The position numbers and the translations under genes are program-made. Below, in pieces: positions 1-4,604 of a stretch of DNA of 8,878 nt. Position 1 is the stretch's first letter. Every line of letters begins with the position of its first letter. The notes under the pieces were generated by a model that had not been told where the DNA came from, ran no database searches, and worked only from the letters and a program-made list of their open reading frames with translations. Source of the DNA: a bacterium (lineage in GTDB: Bacteria; Bacillota_I; Bacilli_A; RFN20; CAG-826); contig SFUB01000056.1 of assembly GCA_004561785.1 (NCBI GenBank), positions 1 to 8,878 of the forward strand. Reading direction: 5' to 3'.

Positions 1-125
1 ATGCGAGTGTTGGGCAATTGGAGCAAGCGTTGCTCCATCATTGTTTCATCGACTTCGGAAGAGATATCTGCCACAGTCAGAACCCGGAATGCGATAGGTG
101 CTTTTTGCGGGAATTTTGTCGCTAT
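1..125 (-). CDS. Partial reading frame after recU, possibly a metallophosphoesterase N-terminus
   Basis: An open frame continues leftwards past the recU stop and off the window edge, giving about 41 residues. It contains a hydrophobic strand (FRVLTVADIS) followed by a charged helix-like stretch (EVDETMMEQRLLQLPNTR). The strand-then-Asp pattern resembles the first metal-binding motif (VLTVSD-like) of a family of calcineurin-type metallophosphoesterases; this is from memory and only the N-terminus is visible. No ATG, GTG or TTG lies in frame before that strand. The likeliest start by position is an ATA that overlaps the recU TAG as ATAG, but the GGAG before it is only 2 nt away, so the start is unresolved. 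In Bacillus and streptococci the gene after recU is the class A penicillin-binding protein ponA/pbp1a; these residues do not look like a PBP N-terminus. A sequencing error or a non-coding gap cannot be excluded. Confidence 0.33.
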   Translation of the reverse strand, partial: MATKFPQKAPIAFRVLTVADISSEVDETMMEQRLLQLPNTR

Positions 126-721
126 TTCTCCGTAAAAAATAAAGATTTAAGAACCGGCAAATAATCGTAACGCGGGTTGAATCCCTCCTTTATGGAGCGC
201 CCCTTCTCGCGGATGAAAGACAACGGCATCGAGGACCTTGGCTTTTCGCGGTAAAAGGAAATGACTTCCGAAGCCGGGAGGAGATAGGTTTCGTTTAGGA
301 GCTCAAAATGGATCAAGAAGAAGGCGATTCCTTTTTGGGCCAACACACTATCCAGATGCTCGATTTGCTGTGGGGGGATGTTGGAGAGGGGAAATGAGGT
401 TTTCGATCGGCAACTCTTCGCCTCGAAATCGATGTAATGCCCCTCGCAAACGCCGTTATAGTCTGTGGTGGACTGAGTCTCAAAATAGGCCGCTGTGATT
501 TTGGCGCCGGCGGAGTAGTCCACCTTGACCACGTTGATTGGGGTCGGCCGTTTCGTGATGAGACAAAGCCCTTTTTGCTTGTAATAGTCATTGGACTGAT
601 TGATGTCCGCCTCGAAAGACATTCCTCGATTTCCCGGAGCCACTTTCATTTTCAATGGTTTTTTGCGGGCTTTCTTTTCTTCGGCAGATTGAAATGGATG
701 GATTCCTGCGGGATAATTCAC
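122..721 (-). CDS. recU: Holliday junction resolvase RecU
   Basis: RecU is the Mg2+-dependent endonuclease that resolves four-way DNA junctions during recombinational repair and chromosome segregation in Bacillota; it replaces RuvC there. The 199-residue product matches the family along its length. It has a basic, flexible N-terminal arm (residues 10-30), the NRGMSFE motif (31-37), the KRPTP stretch (57-61), and the nuclease core STTDYNG plus YIDFEAK. The predicted catalytic residues are E37, D87, E100 and K102, all present. A KTSFPL stretch follows at 107-112, and the C-terminal RYDYLPVL (184-191) is typical. The start is GTG at 721, chosen because a strong SD (GAGGAGG) lies 7 nt upstream and the N-terminal residues MNYPAG match the family start. 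It overlaps the TGA of the upstream exonuclease (GTGA), so the two are probably translationally coupled. RecU is normally paired with a PBP gene; that pairing is not seen here. Confidence 0.95.
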   Translation of the reverse strand: MNYPAGIHPFQSAEEKKARKKPLKMKVAPGNRGMSFEADINQSNDYYKQKGLCLITKRPTPINVVKVDYSAGAKITAAYFETQSTTDYNGVCEGHYIDFEAKSCRSKTSFPLSNIPPQQIEHLDSVLAQKGIAFFLIHFELLNETYLLPASEVISFYREKPRSSMPLSFIREKGRSIKEGFNPRYDYLPVLKSLFFTEK

Positions 722-1443
722 GCCAGTTCCTCCTCAACCCAACGTTCGAATTCTTCGTGGGTTACGTCCTCGCCCTTCGTTAATTTTTGAGCGGCCTTCT
801 TAATGGATGGGGATGATGTCCTGCCCAGGGACAAGGATTGCAAGTAGAAGGACTTGAGAATCTCCTTTTTGCTTAAGAAGGCTTCGTAGAGGCTCACCAG
901 ATCCCTTGCGTCGTTCAAAGCATCGTGGGAAGATCCGCTGAGAGTGACGTTGAAGGCTTCACACGCGTGAATCAGGGAAAGGTTATTGCCTTTGGGGTCT
1001 TTGACGTAGTTCGAGAGAAAGGCGGAGAAGTCTAGATTCCGATGGGCGAAGAACTTTACGTCTTCCTCTCTTGCTTCCGGGGCGCATTCCAAAGAGCGGT
1101 GCATCATGTACGCGTCTTGGTTACCGTAGGTTATGAACAAAGTGCGGGGCCAATCTGGGCCAACGTAATGGCGGAATAAGGATTGGGCCTCGTCGAAAGG
1201 AACCCCTTCTTTGGCCAGCTTCTCTTCGGTGATCCCCGTCATTTTGCTCACGAGACCTCCTATCGGGTGCTTGGGCTTGACGTAGCAGCGGAACGGCTGG
1301 CCTATTTTCTTAATTGACAGATCTTCTTTGATCCAAACTTTGTAGGCACCGATTTCGGTGACCTCGTGGCTGAATTGGGTCCCTTCCAGATCGACGAATA
1401 CCAGAACGCGGAAGCCACGGAGGATTTTCTCTAGTTTTCTCAC
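718..1443 (-). CDS. DEDDh-family 3'-5' exonuclease (DnaQ/Eri1-like)
   Basis: This 241-residue protein has the full set of DEDDh exonuclease motifs. Exo I is VFVDLEGT with D18 and E20; Exo II is TYGNQDAYMM with D110; Exo III is SHDALNDARDL with H173 and D178. Such enzymes use two metal ions to remove nucleotides from 3' ends of DNA or RNA. The domain fills residues 12-190. A charged C-terminal tail of about 50 residues (KKAAQKLTKGEDVTHEEFERWVEEELA region) follows; it looks helical and has no known role. The mix of motifs looks closer to the stand-alone KapD/Eri1-type exonucleases than to DNA polymerase III epsilon, so either RNA or DNA could be the substrate. The start is GTG at 1443 without a convincing SD. 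A TATACT box lies 6 bases upstream, suggesting a leaderless transcript. The gene is first in a unit with recU, overlapping it by 4 bp, which hints at a recombination or repair role, but that is inference. Confidence 0.88.
   Translation of the reverse strand: MRKLEKILRGFRVLVFVDLEGTQFSHEVTEIGAYKVWIKEDLSIKKIGQPFRCYVKPKHPIGGLVSKMTGITEEKLAKEGVPFDEAQSLFRHYVGPDWPRTLFITYGNQDAYMMHRSLECAPEAREEDVKFFAHRNLDFSAFLSNYVKDPKGNNLSLIHACEAFNVTLSGSSHDALNDARDLVSLYEAFLSKKEILKSFYLQSLSLGRTSSPSIKKAAQKLTKGEDVTHEEFERWVEEELA
729..735 (-). promoter_or_regulatory. Ribosome binding site of recU
   Basis: On the minus strand the sequence reads GAGGAGG, seven bases before the GTG at 721, and it lies inside the end of the exonuclease gene. 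It fixes the recU start at a GTG instead of a later ATG and supports coupled translation of the two genes. Confidence 0.8.
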
Positions 1444-1449
1444 GGGGAA

Positions 1450-1455
1450 AGTATA
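1450..1455 (-). promoter_or_regulatory. Putative -10 box of the exonuclease-recU unit
   Basis: On the minus strand TATACT (five of six to consensus) ends six bases before the GTG start. Initiation at the usual distance would fall at or next to the start codon, giving a leaderless mRNA. No good -35 box is found 16-18 bases upstream, and there is no TGn extension, so the call is tentative. Confidence 0.35.
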
Positions 1456-1560
1456 CCTTTTGAAGGAGCTTGTTTTGTAGACCTTTGTTGGCGAAATCGG
1501 TCCGACAACTCCGGGCCTTTGAATTGCAGTCTCCTGCGCGTTTGAATATAATTCAAAAGG
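1456..1560. repeat. 9-bp inverted repeat flanking the divergent promoter region
   Basis: The left arm CCTTTTGAA (1456-1464) and right arm TTCAAAAGG (1552-1560) are exact reverse complements, 87 bp apart. Read on each gene's own strand the same 9-mer TTCAAAAGG stands just before both starts: 12 bases before the exonuclease GTG and 5 bases before the gpsB ATG. At gpsB the AAAAGG part can act as an SD; at the exonuclease it is too far away and abuts the -10 box. It may be a shared operator for both directions, or two weak SD-like sequences alike by chance. Confidence 0.55.
1524..1552 (+). promoter_or_regulatory. Promoter of the gpsB-rnpB-pgsA unit
   Basis: A perfect TATAAT at 1547-1552 is preceded, with the ideal 17-base spacer, by TTGCAG at 1524-1529, which matches the -35 consensus only in its first three bases. 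Initiation would fall near 1559, only about seven bases before the gpsB ATG and inside its AAAAGG SD-like sequence, so the leader is very short. This is the only clear promoter before gpsB and probably also feeds rnpB and pgsA. Confidence 0.65.
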
Positions 1561-1565
1561 TTGCT

Positions 1566-1931
1566 ATGGAAGAGAAAACGATATCCTTGAATGCGGAGCA
1601 GATTCTTCGCAAGACCTTCACGCCGAACGTGAAGGGATACGATCCCGATGAGGTGGATTCCTTCTTGGATCGCGTGATTCGCGATTACCAATCCTTCGAA
1701 TCCTATTACAAGGAAAGCAAGCAATATATCGTTGAGCTCGAACTTCAGCTTCGGAAATCCCGCGAGACCAACAACGGACTCACGGTGGAAAACGCGAAAC
1801 TCACATCCCGTTTAGCGGGGGTCAAAGATCCTTCGGAGGTCACTTCGAGCAGCCTTCAATACGTCAACCGCATCGCCAAGCTTGAAAAAGAGATCTGGCG
1901 CTTGGGAGGGAACCCCGAGAACATCAAATAA
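1566..1931 (+). CDS. gpsB: Cell division protein GpsB (DivIVA-like domain)
   Basis: GpsB is a small cytoplasmic coiled-coil protein that binds the cytoplasmic tails of penicillin-binding proteins and couples septal and side-wall synthesis. The 121-residue product shows the DivIVA/GpsB N-terminal domain. Residues 8-44 carry ILRKTFTPNVKGYDPDEVDSFLD, with the GY.P.EVD.FLD signature, and a coiled coil runs over 38-85. After a Ser/Thr-rich linker comes a short C-terminal helix (VNRIAKLEKEIWRLGG, 100-115), matching the trimerising tail of Bacillus GpsB (RLSNLEKHVFG). The usual length is about 100, so the middle coil or linker is some 20 residues longer. The ATG at 1566 was preferred over longer upstream extensions because the family match begins there, a TATAAT and an SD-like AAAAGG precede it, and the upstream codons fall within the promoter. 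The rnpB gene starts about 9 bases after the stop, the gpsB-rnpB pairing known from Bacillus and streptococci. Confidence 0.92.
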   Translation: MEEKTISLNAEQILRKTFTPNVKGYDPDEVDSFLDRVIRDYQSFESYYKESKQYIVELELQLRKSRETNNGLTVENAKLTSRLAGVKDPSEVTSSSLQYVNRIAKLEKEIWRLGGNPENIK

Positions 1932-1939
1932 AGAAAAAT

Positions 1940-2270
1940 CATCCGGTCTGGACGACTGCTGCCGCAAGGTAGAGGAAAGTCCATGCTCGCACCGCCTGTG
2001 ACGACGGTAGTGATTGCGCTGGGGGAATCAATAACCCCAGGCACGCGGGAGCGCGTGACGGCGGAGGAACTCCTCTAGCAGGAGGGAATCCCTAAGGTGC
2101 CACAGAGACGAGCTTGATGGCGACATCAAGATGAAACGAGGCAAACCCCACAAGCGAGAAACCCAAATTTGGTAGGGGAAGCGCCCAATCCGAACCGAAG
2201 GAGAGGGAGCCGGCGAATGCCGAGATAAATTGTCGTCCTAGACAAAACATGGCTTATAGGACCGGATACT
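1940..2270 (+). ncRNA. rnpB: RNase P RNA, type B (rnpB)
   Basis: This is the catalytic RNA that removes 5' leaders from precursor tRNAs. Conserved core blocks are all present: GAGGAAAGTCCATGCTC near 1972, GTGCCACAGAGACGA near 2097, GAAACGAGGCAAACCCC near 2132, GCGAGAAACCCAAAT then TTGGTAGGGG near 2154-2178 (the Bacillus-type version), and ACAAAACATGGCTTATAG at 2242-2259. Helix P1 pairs 1941-1948 with 2260-2267, and P2 pairs 1950-1956 with 2232-2238, both perfectly. P3 is a five-pair stem with a GCAA tetraloop (1959-1972). Further hairpins are CTGGGG/CCCCAG (2019-2040), CACGCG/CGCGTG (2042-2057) and a 4-bp GAGG/CCTC stem (2064-2075). At about 330 nt it is shorter than the roughly 400-nt Bacillus RNA, mainly through trimmed side hairpins. 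No own promoter or terminator can be fitted beyond weak AT-rich bases at the end of gpsB, so it is probably cut from a gpsB-rnpB-pgsA transcript. Ends are accurate to a few bases. Confidence 0.96.
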
Positions 2271-2286
2271 CATTCTAGCTAAACCC

Positions 2287-2934
2287 ATGAAAATCAATCT
2301 TCCCACGAAAATCACTATCACCCGAATCGTTCTGGTGGTTGCCCTTCTGGTTTTTTGGTTCGTCTACGCTATCGGAGGGAAATTCTTCGGTTGGGTCTCC
2401 CTAACCCTGGGCGGTACCTCCGTCACCCTCTTTGGATTGATTTCGGCCATCGTCTTCGTCGTGGCGAGCGCCACGGACGCTTTGGATGGTTATCTTGCTA
2501 GAAGCCGCCATGAAGTCACGGATTTAGGCAAATTCCTTGACCCGATTGCGGATAAGATGCTCGTGAATTCTTCTCTCATTTTCTTTGCTGTTCCTTGGGA
2601 ATTTACTCCCTTTTCTTTGACCGTTCCGGTTTTTTGCGTGATTGTGATGGTACTTCGGGATCTGGTCGTAGACACGATGCGCTTCGTGGCCGCGAGCAAA
2701 GGAAAAGTGGTGGCAGCGAACATCTTCGGCAAACTCAAAACCGTCTTTCAAATGATCGCCCTCCCCGTTTTGATGCTTAATGGATGGCCCTTCTCTTTGT
2801 TCGATTCTTCTTGGAATCCCTATCTTCGCGTCGCCTCGATCCTGATTTACCTCGCCACGGCGATGTCGCTTATATCCGGCATAATCTATGTTATTCAAAA
2901 TCGCAACGTTCTAAAGGAGGAACCCCATGATTGA
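2287..2934 (+). CDS. pgsA: CDP-diacylglycerol--glycerol-3-phosphate 3-phosphatidyltransferase
   Basis: PgsA transfers a phosphatidyl group from CDP-diacylglycerol to glycerol-3-phosphate, the committed step to phosphatidylglycerol and cardiolipin in the membrane. The 215-residue product has the complete CDP-alcohol phosphotransferase motif D-x2-DG-x2-AR-x8-G-x3-D-x3-D as D64, D67-G68, A71-R72, G81, D85 and D89. The N-terminal NLPTKITITRI is typical of PgsA and separates it from phosphatidylserine synthases. About five to six hydrophobic segments are visible (about 13-30, 45-62, 92-125 as a pair, 153-165, 183-204), matching an integral membrane enzyme. The N-terminus fits ATG 2287, though no SD precedes it; the gene begins about 16 bases after the RNase P RNA. 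Its end overlaps cinA by 8 bp. The pgsA-cinA-recA order is conserved in Bacilli. Confidence 0.94.
   Translation: MKINLPTKITITRIVLVVALLVFWFVYAIGGKFFGWVSLTLGGTSVTLFGLISAIVFVVASATDALDGYLARSRHEVTDLGKFLDPIADKMLVNSSLIFFAVPWEFTPFSLTVPVFCVIVMVLRDLVVDTMRFVAASKGKVVAANIFGKLKTVFQMIALPVLMLNGWPFSLFDSSWNPYLRVASILIYLATAMSLISGIIYVIQNRNVLKEEPHD
2913..2920 (+). promoter_or_regulatory. Strong ribosome binding site of cinA
   Basis: AAAGGAGG lies six bases before the ATG at 2927 and inside the end of pgsA. It is the best SD in the window and fixes the cinA start in an overlap with the pgsA stop. Confidence 0.85.
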
Positions 2935-3412
2935 TGCACGCGAACTTCTTCAAAGGCTGGCTGACAGAAATCTGAAACTCGGCAGCGTGGAATCCCTCAC
3001 CGCGGGCCTATTCGGCTCCACGGTCTGCGAAGTCCCGGGAGCCAGCATGGTCTATGTCGGCGGCTTGATCACCTACGATCCCAAATTGAAGGTTTCCTTA
3101 GCGAATGTGTCCGAAGAAAGCATCGAAAAGGAAGGCGTCGTCTCCGCGAAGGTCGCCGTCGAGATGGCCGAAGGCGGAAGAAAAGCCTTAGGCTGCGACG
3201 TTTGCGTCTCATGCACGGGAAACGCGGGACCGGACGTGCAAAAAGGTGGACAGCCTGTCGGCACCGTTTTCCTTGGGCTTGCCTATCAAGGCAACGTCTG
3301 GACGGTCCCTCTTCACCTGAGCGGAACACGCAATGAAATCCGCAAAGCCACCGTGGAAGCAATGATCGCCTTGGCTGCGAGTTTGTTCCCTTCCCCCGCG
3401 GAAGAAAAATAA
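2927..3412 (+). CDS. Stand-alone CinA C-terminal domain / PncC-type nicotinamide-nucleotide amidase
   Basis: The 161-residue protein is the CinA C-terminal (PncC) domain alone. Family motifs are VESLTAGLFGSTVCEVPGAS (residues 21-40), GGLITYDPKLK, and SCTGNAGPD, whose small and hydroxyl residues line the active site. Characterised members deamidate nicotinamide mononucleotide to nicotinate mononucleotide, recycling the NMN released by NAD+-dependent DNA ligase. The usual CinA of Bacilli has about 400 residues with an N-terminal molybdopterin-binding-like (COG1058) domain; here that domain is absent. A clean start with a strong SD and the overlap with pgsA show this is the natural length and not a truncation. 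Its place between pgsA and recA is the ancestral cinA place. No stop is shared with recA; a 54-bp gap follows. The NMN role is inferred from the family. Confidence 0.9.
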   Translation: MIDARELLQRLADRNLKLGSVESLTAGLFGSTVCEVPGASMVYVGGLITYDPKLKVSLANVSEESIEKEGVVSAKVAVEMAEGGRKALGCDVCVSCTGNAGPDVQKGGQPVGTVFLGLAYQGNVWTVPLHLSGTRNEIRKATVEAMIALAASLFPSPAEEK

Positions 3413-3466
3413 GATTCGTTTATTCCCCCGATTCGCCTTTATGAATATGTGAGAGGACTTCTATCA

Positions 3467-4522
3467 ATGACAAAACAAAATTCAGCAAACGCCGAAACCA
3501 CCAAAGATCAGGCTTTGGAAGACGCCCTTCGCTCGATTGAAAAAGCCTATGGGAAAGGCTCGGTCATGCGCCTTGGCGACCATCCGAAAGTGGATGTGGA
3601 CGTCATCCCGACCGGCTCCATCCTTTTGGACCAAGCCTTGGGCGTGGGCGGATATCCCAAAGGCAGGATCATCGAAATCTATGGCCCCGAGTCTTCCGGC
3701 AAAACCACCTTGGCCCTCGAGGCTGTTGCCCAAGCTCAGAAAAAAGGCGGCAGGGCCGCTTATATCGACGCCGAGCATTCTATCGACCCCGATTACGCAA
3801 AGAAATTGGGCGTCAACATCGACGACCTCATCCTTTCCCAGCCGGATTCAGGGGAACAAGCTTTGGAAATCTGCGAGATGCTCGCTCAGTCCAATGCCCT
3901 GGACATGATCGTCGTGGACTCCGTTGCCGCTTTGGTTCCCCAAGCCGAACTCGATGGCGTCATGTCCGACAACCAAGTTGGCCTTCAGGCCCGCTTGATG
4001 AGCAAAGGAATGAGGAAAATCGCCGGGGTTTTGGCTCGGACCGGATGCACCGTCATCTTCATCAACCAGCTCCGCGAAAAAGTCGGCGTCATCTACGGGA
4101 ACCCCGAGACCACGACCGGTGGACGCGCTTTGAAGTTCTACGCCTCCATCCGCCTCGACATCCGCAGGGCAGAAGCGATCAAAGAAGGGTCGAACGTCAT
4201 CGGCAACACCGTCAAAGTCAAAGTGGTCAAGAACAAGGTCGCCCCTCCGTTTAAGAGCTGCGTCATCGAGATGATCTTCGGCCAGGGAATCTCCAGGGAA
4301 GGCGAATTGCTGGACCTTGGGGACAAATACGGCTTCCTCAAGAAAACCGGATCCTGGTACGAATATAAAGGAAATAAGATTGGGAACGGCAGGGAGGCTT
4401 GCAAGGCATATCTCCGTGAACATCCCGAAATCGCTTCGGAGATCGACTCCGGGGTTCGCGAAGCCGTCCGTAAAGAGGCTGCCCCAGAAGAAGAAGCCGA
4501 CGAAGACGGCGTTATTGCCTAA
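3467..4522 (+). CDS. recA: Recombinase RecA
   Basis: RecA forms ATP-dependent filaments on single-stranded DNA, performs strand exchange and stimulates LexA self-cleavage. The 351-residue product has Walker A GPESSGKT (73-80), the YIDAEH segment (99-104), Walker B MIVVDSVAAL (147-156), the L1 region after ELDGVMSDNQ, and L2 with FINQLREKVGVIYGNPETTTGG (198-219). The acidic C-tail (AAPEEEADEDG) is the usual autoregulatory one. One position differs from the norm: the common EHALDP is EHSIDP here. ATG 3467 is preferred over GTG 3449 because AGAGGA lies 9 bases before it and the family starts near there; the longer version adds only six residues. The 54-bp gap before it has a possible TATGAA (3440-3445) without a good -35, and no GAAC-N4-GTTC SOS box, so it may depend partly on upstream transcription. 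A terminator follows. Confidence 0.98.
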   Translation: MTKQNSANAETTKDQALEDALRSIEKAYGKGSVMRLGDHPKVDVDVIPTGSILLDQALGVGGYPKGRIIEIYGPESSGKTTLALEAVAQAQKKGGRAAYIDAEHSIDPDYAKKLGVNIDDLILSQPDSGEQALEICEMLAQSNALDMIVVDSVAALVPQAELDGVMSDNQVGLQARLMSKGMRKIAGVLARTGCTVIFINQLREKVGVIYGNPETTTGGRALKFYASIRLDIRRAEAIKEGSNVIGNTVKVKVVKNKVAPPFKSCVIEMIFGQGISREGELLDLGDKYGFLKKTGSWYEYKGNKIGNGREACKAYLREHPEIASEIDSGVREAVRKEAAPEEEADEDGVIA

Positions 4523-4551
4523 TCGCCTTATTATCGGCACCGATTTATCGG

Positions 4552-4580
4552 AAGGGAGCCCACTCGGCTCCCTTTTCCTT
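4552..4580 (+). terminator. Intrinsic terminator of recA
   Basis: A nine-pair stem, AAGGGAGCC (4552-4560) with GGCTCCCTT (4566-4574), encloses the loop CACTC and runs into a T-rich stretch (TTTTCCTTT). It lies 29 bases after the recA stop and closes the upstream unit. The stem is GC-rich; the T-tract is interrupted by two C's, so some read-through is possible. Confidence 0.85.
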
Positions 4581-4588
4581 TGGCCACC

Positions 4589-4597
4589 TGTTAGAAT
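4589..4597 (+). promoter_or_regulatory. Extended -10 promoter of the phosphofructokinase gene
   Basis: TGTTAGAAT is an extended -10 element (TG-N plus TAGAAT, five of six to consensus). The six-base box ends seven bases before the ATG at 4605, so initiation would fall at or one base before the start codon. No good -35 box is present; the position it would take is in the 3' arm of the recA terminator. No SD precedes the ATG, which fits a leaderless mRNA. Confidence 0.6.
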
Positions 4598-4604
4598 TAG
4601 AGAC

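Noticed and set aside
437..790. Plus-strand open frame across recU and the exonuclease end
   Set aside because: It is opposite two well-supported genes and its translation matches nothing I recognise.
1470..1565. In-frame N-terminal extension of gpsB
   Set aside because: It would cross the TTGCAG/TATAAT promoter and adds residues unlike any GpsB; homology begins at the ATG 1566.
1902..1931. Promoter for rnpB inside the end of gpsB (TTGGGA and AT-rich bases)
   Set aside because: With 17-18 base spacing the -10 candidates (CAAATA, AAATAA) match consensus poorly.
3449..3466. Alternative GTG start of recA giving six more residues
   Set aside because: The AGAGGA SD lies inside this stretch and points to ATG 3467.
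4317..4604. Long in-frame extension of the phosphofructokinase into recA
   Set aside because: It overlaps the end of recA in another frame and runs through the recA terminator; the family homology begins at 4605.
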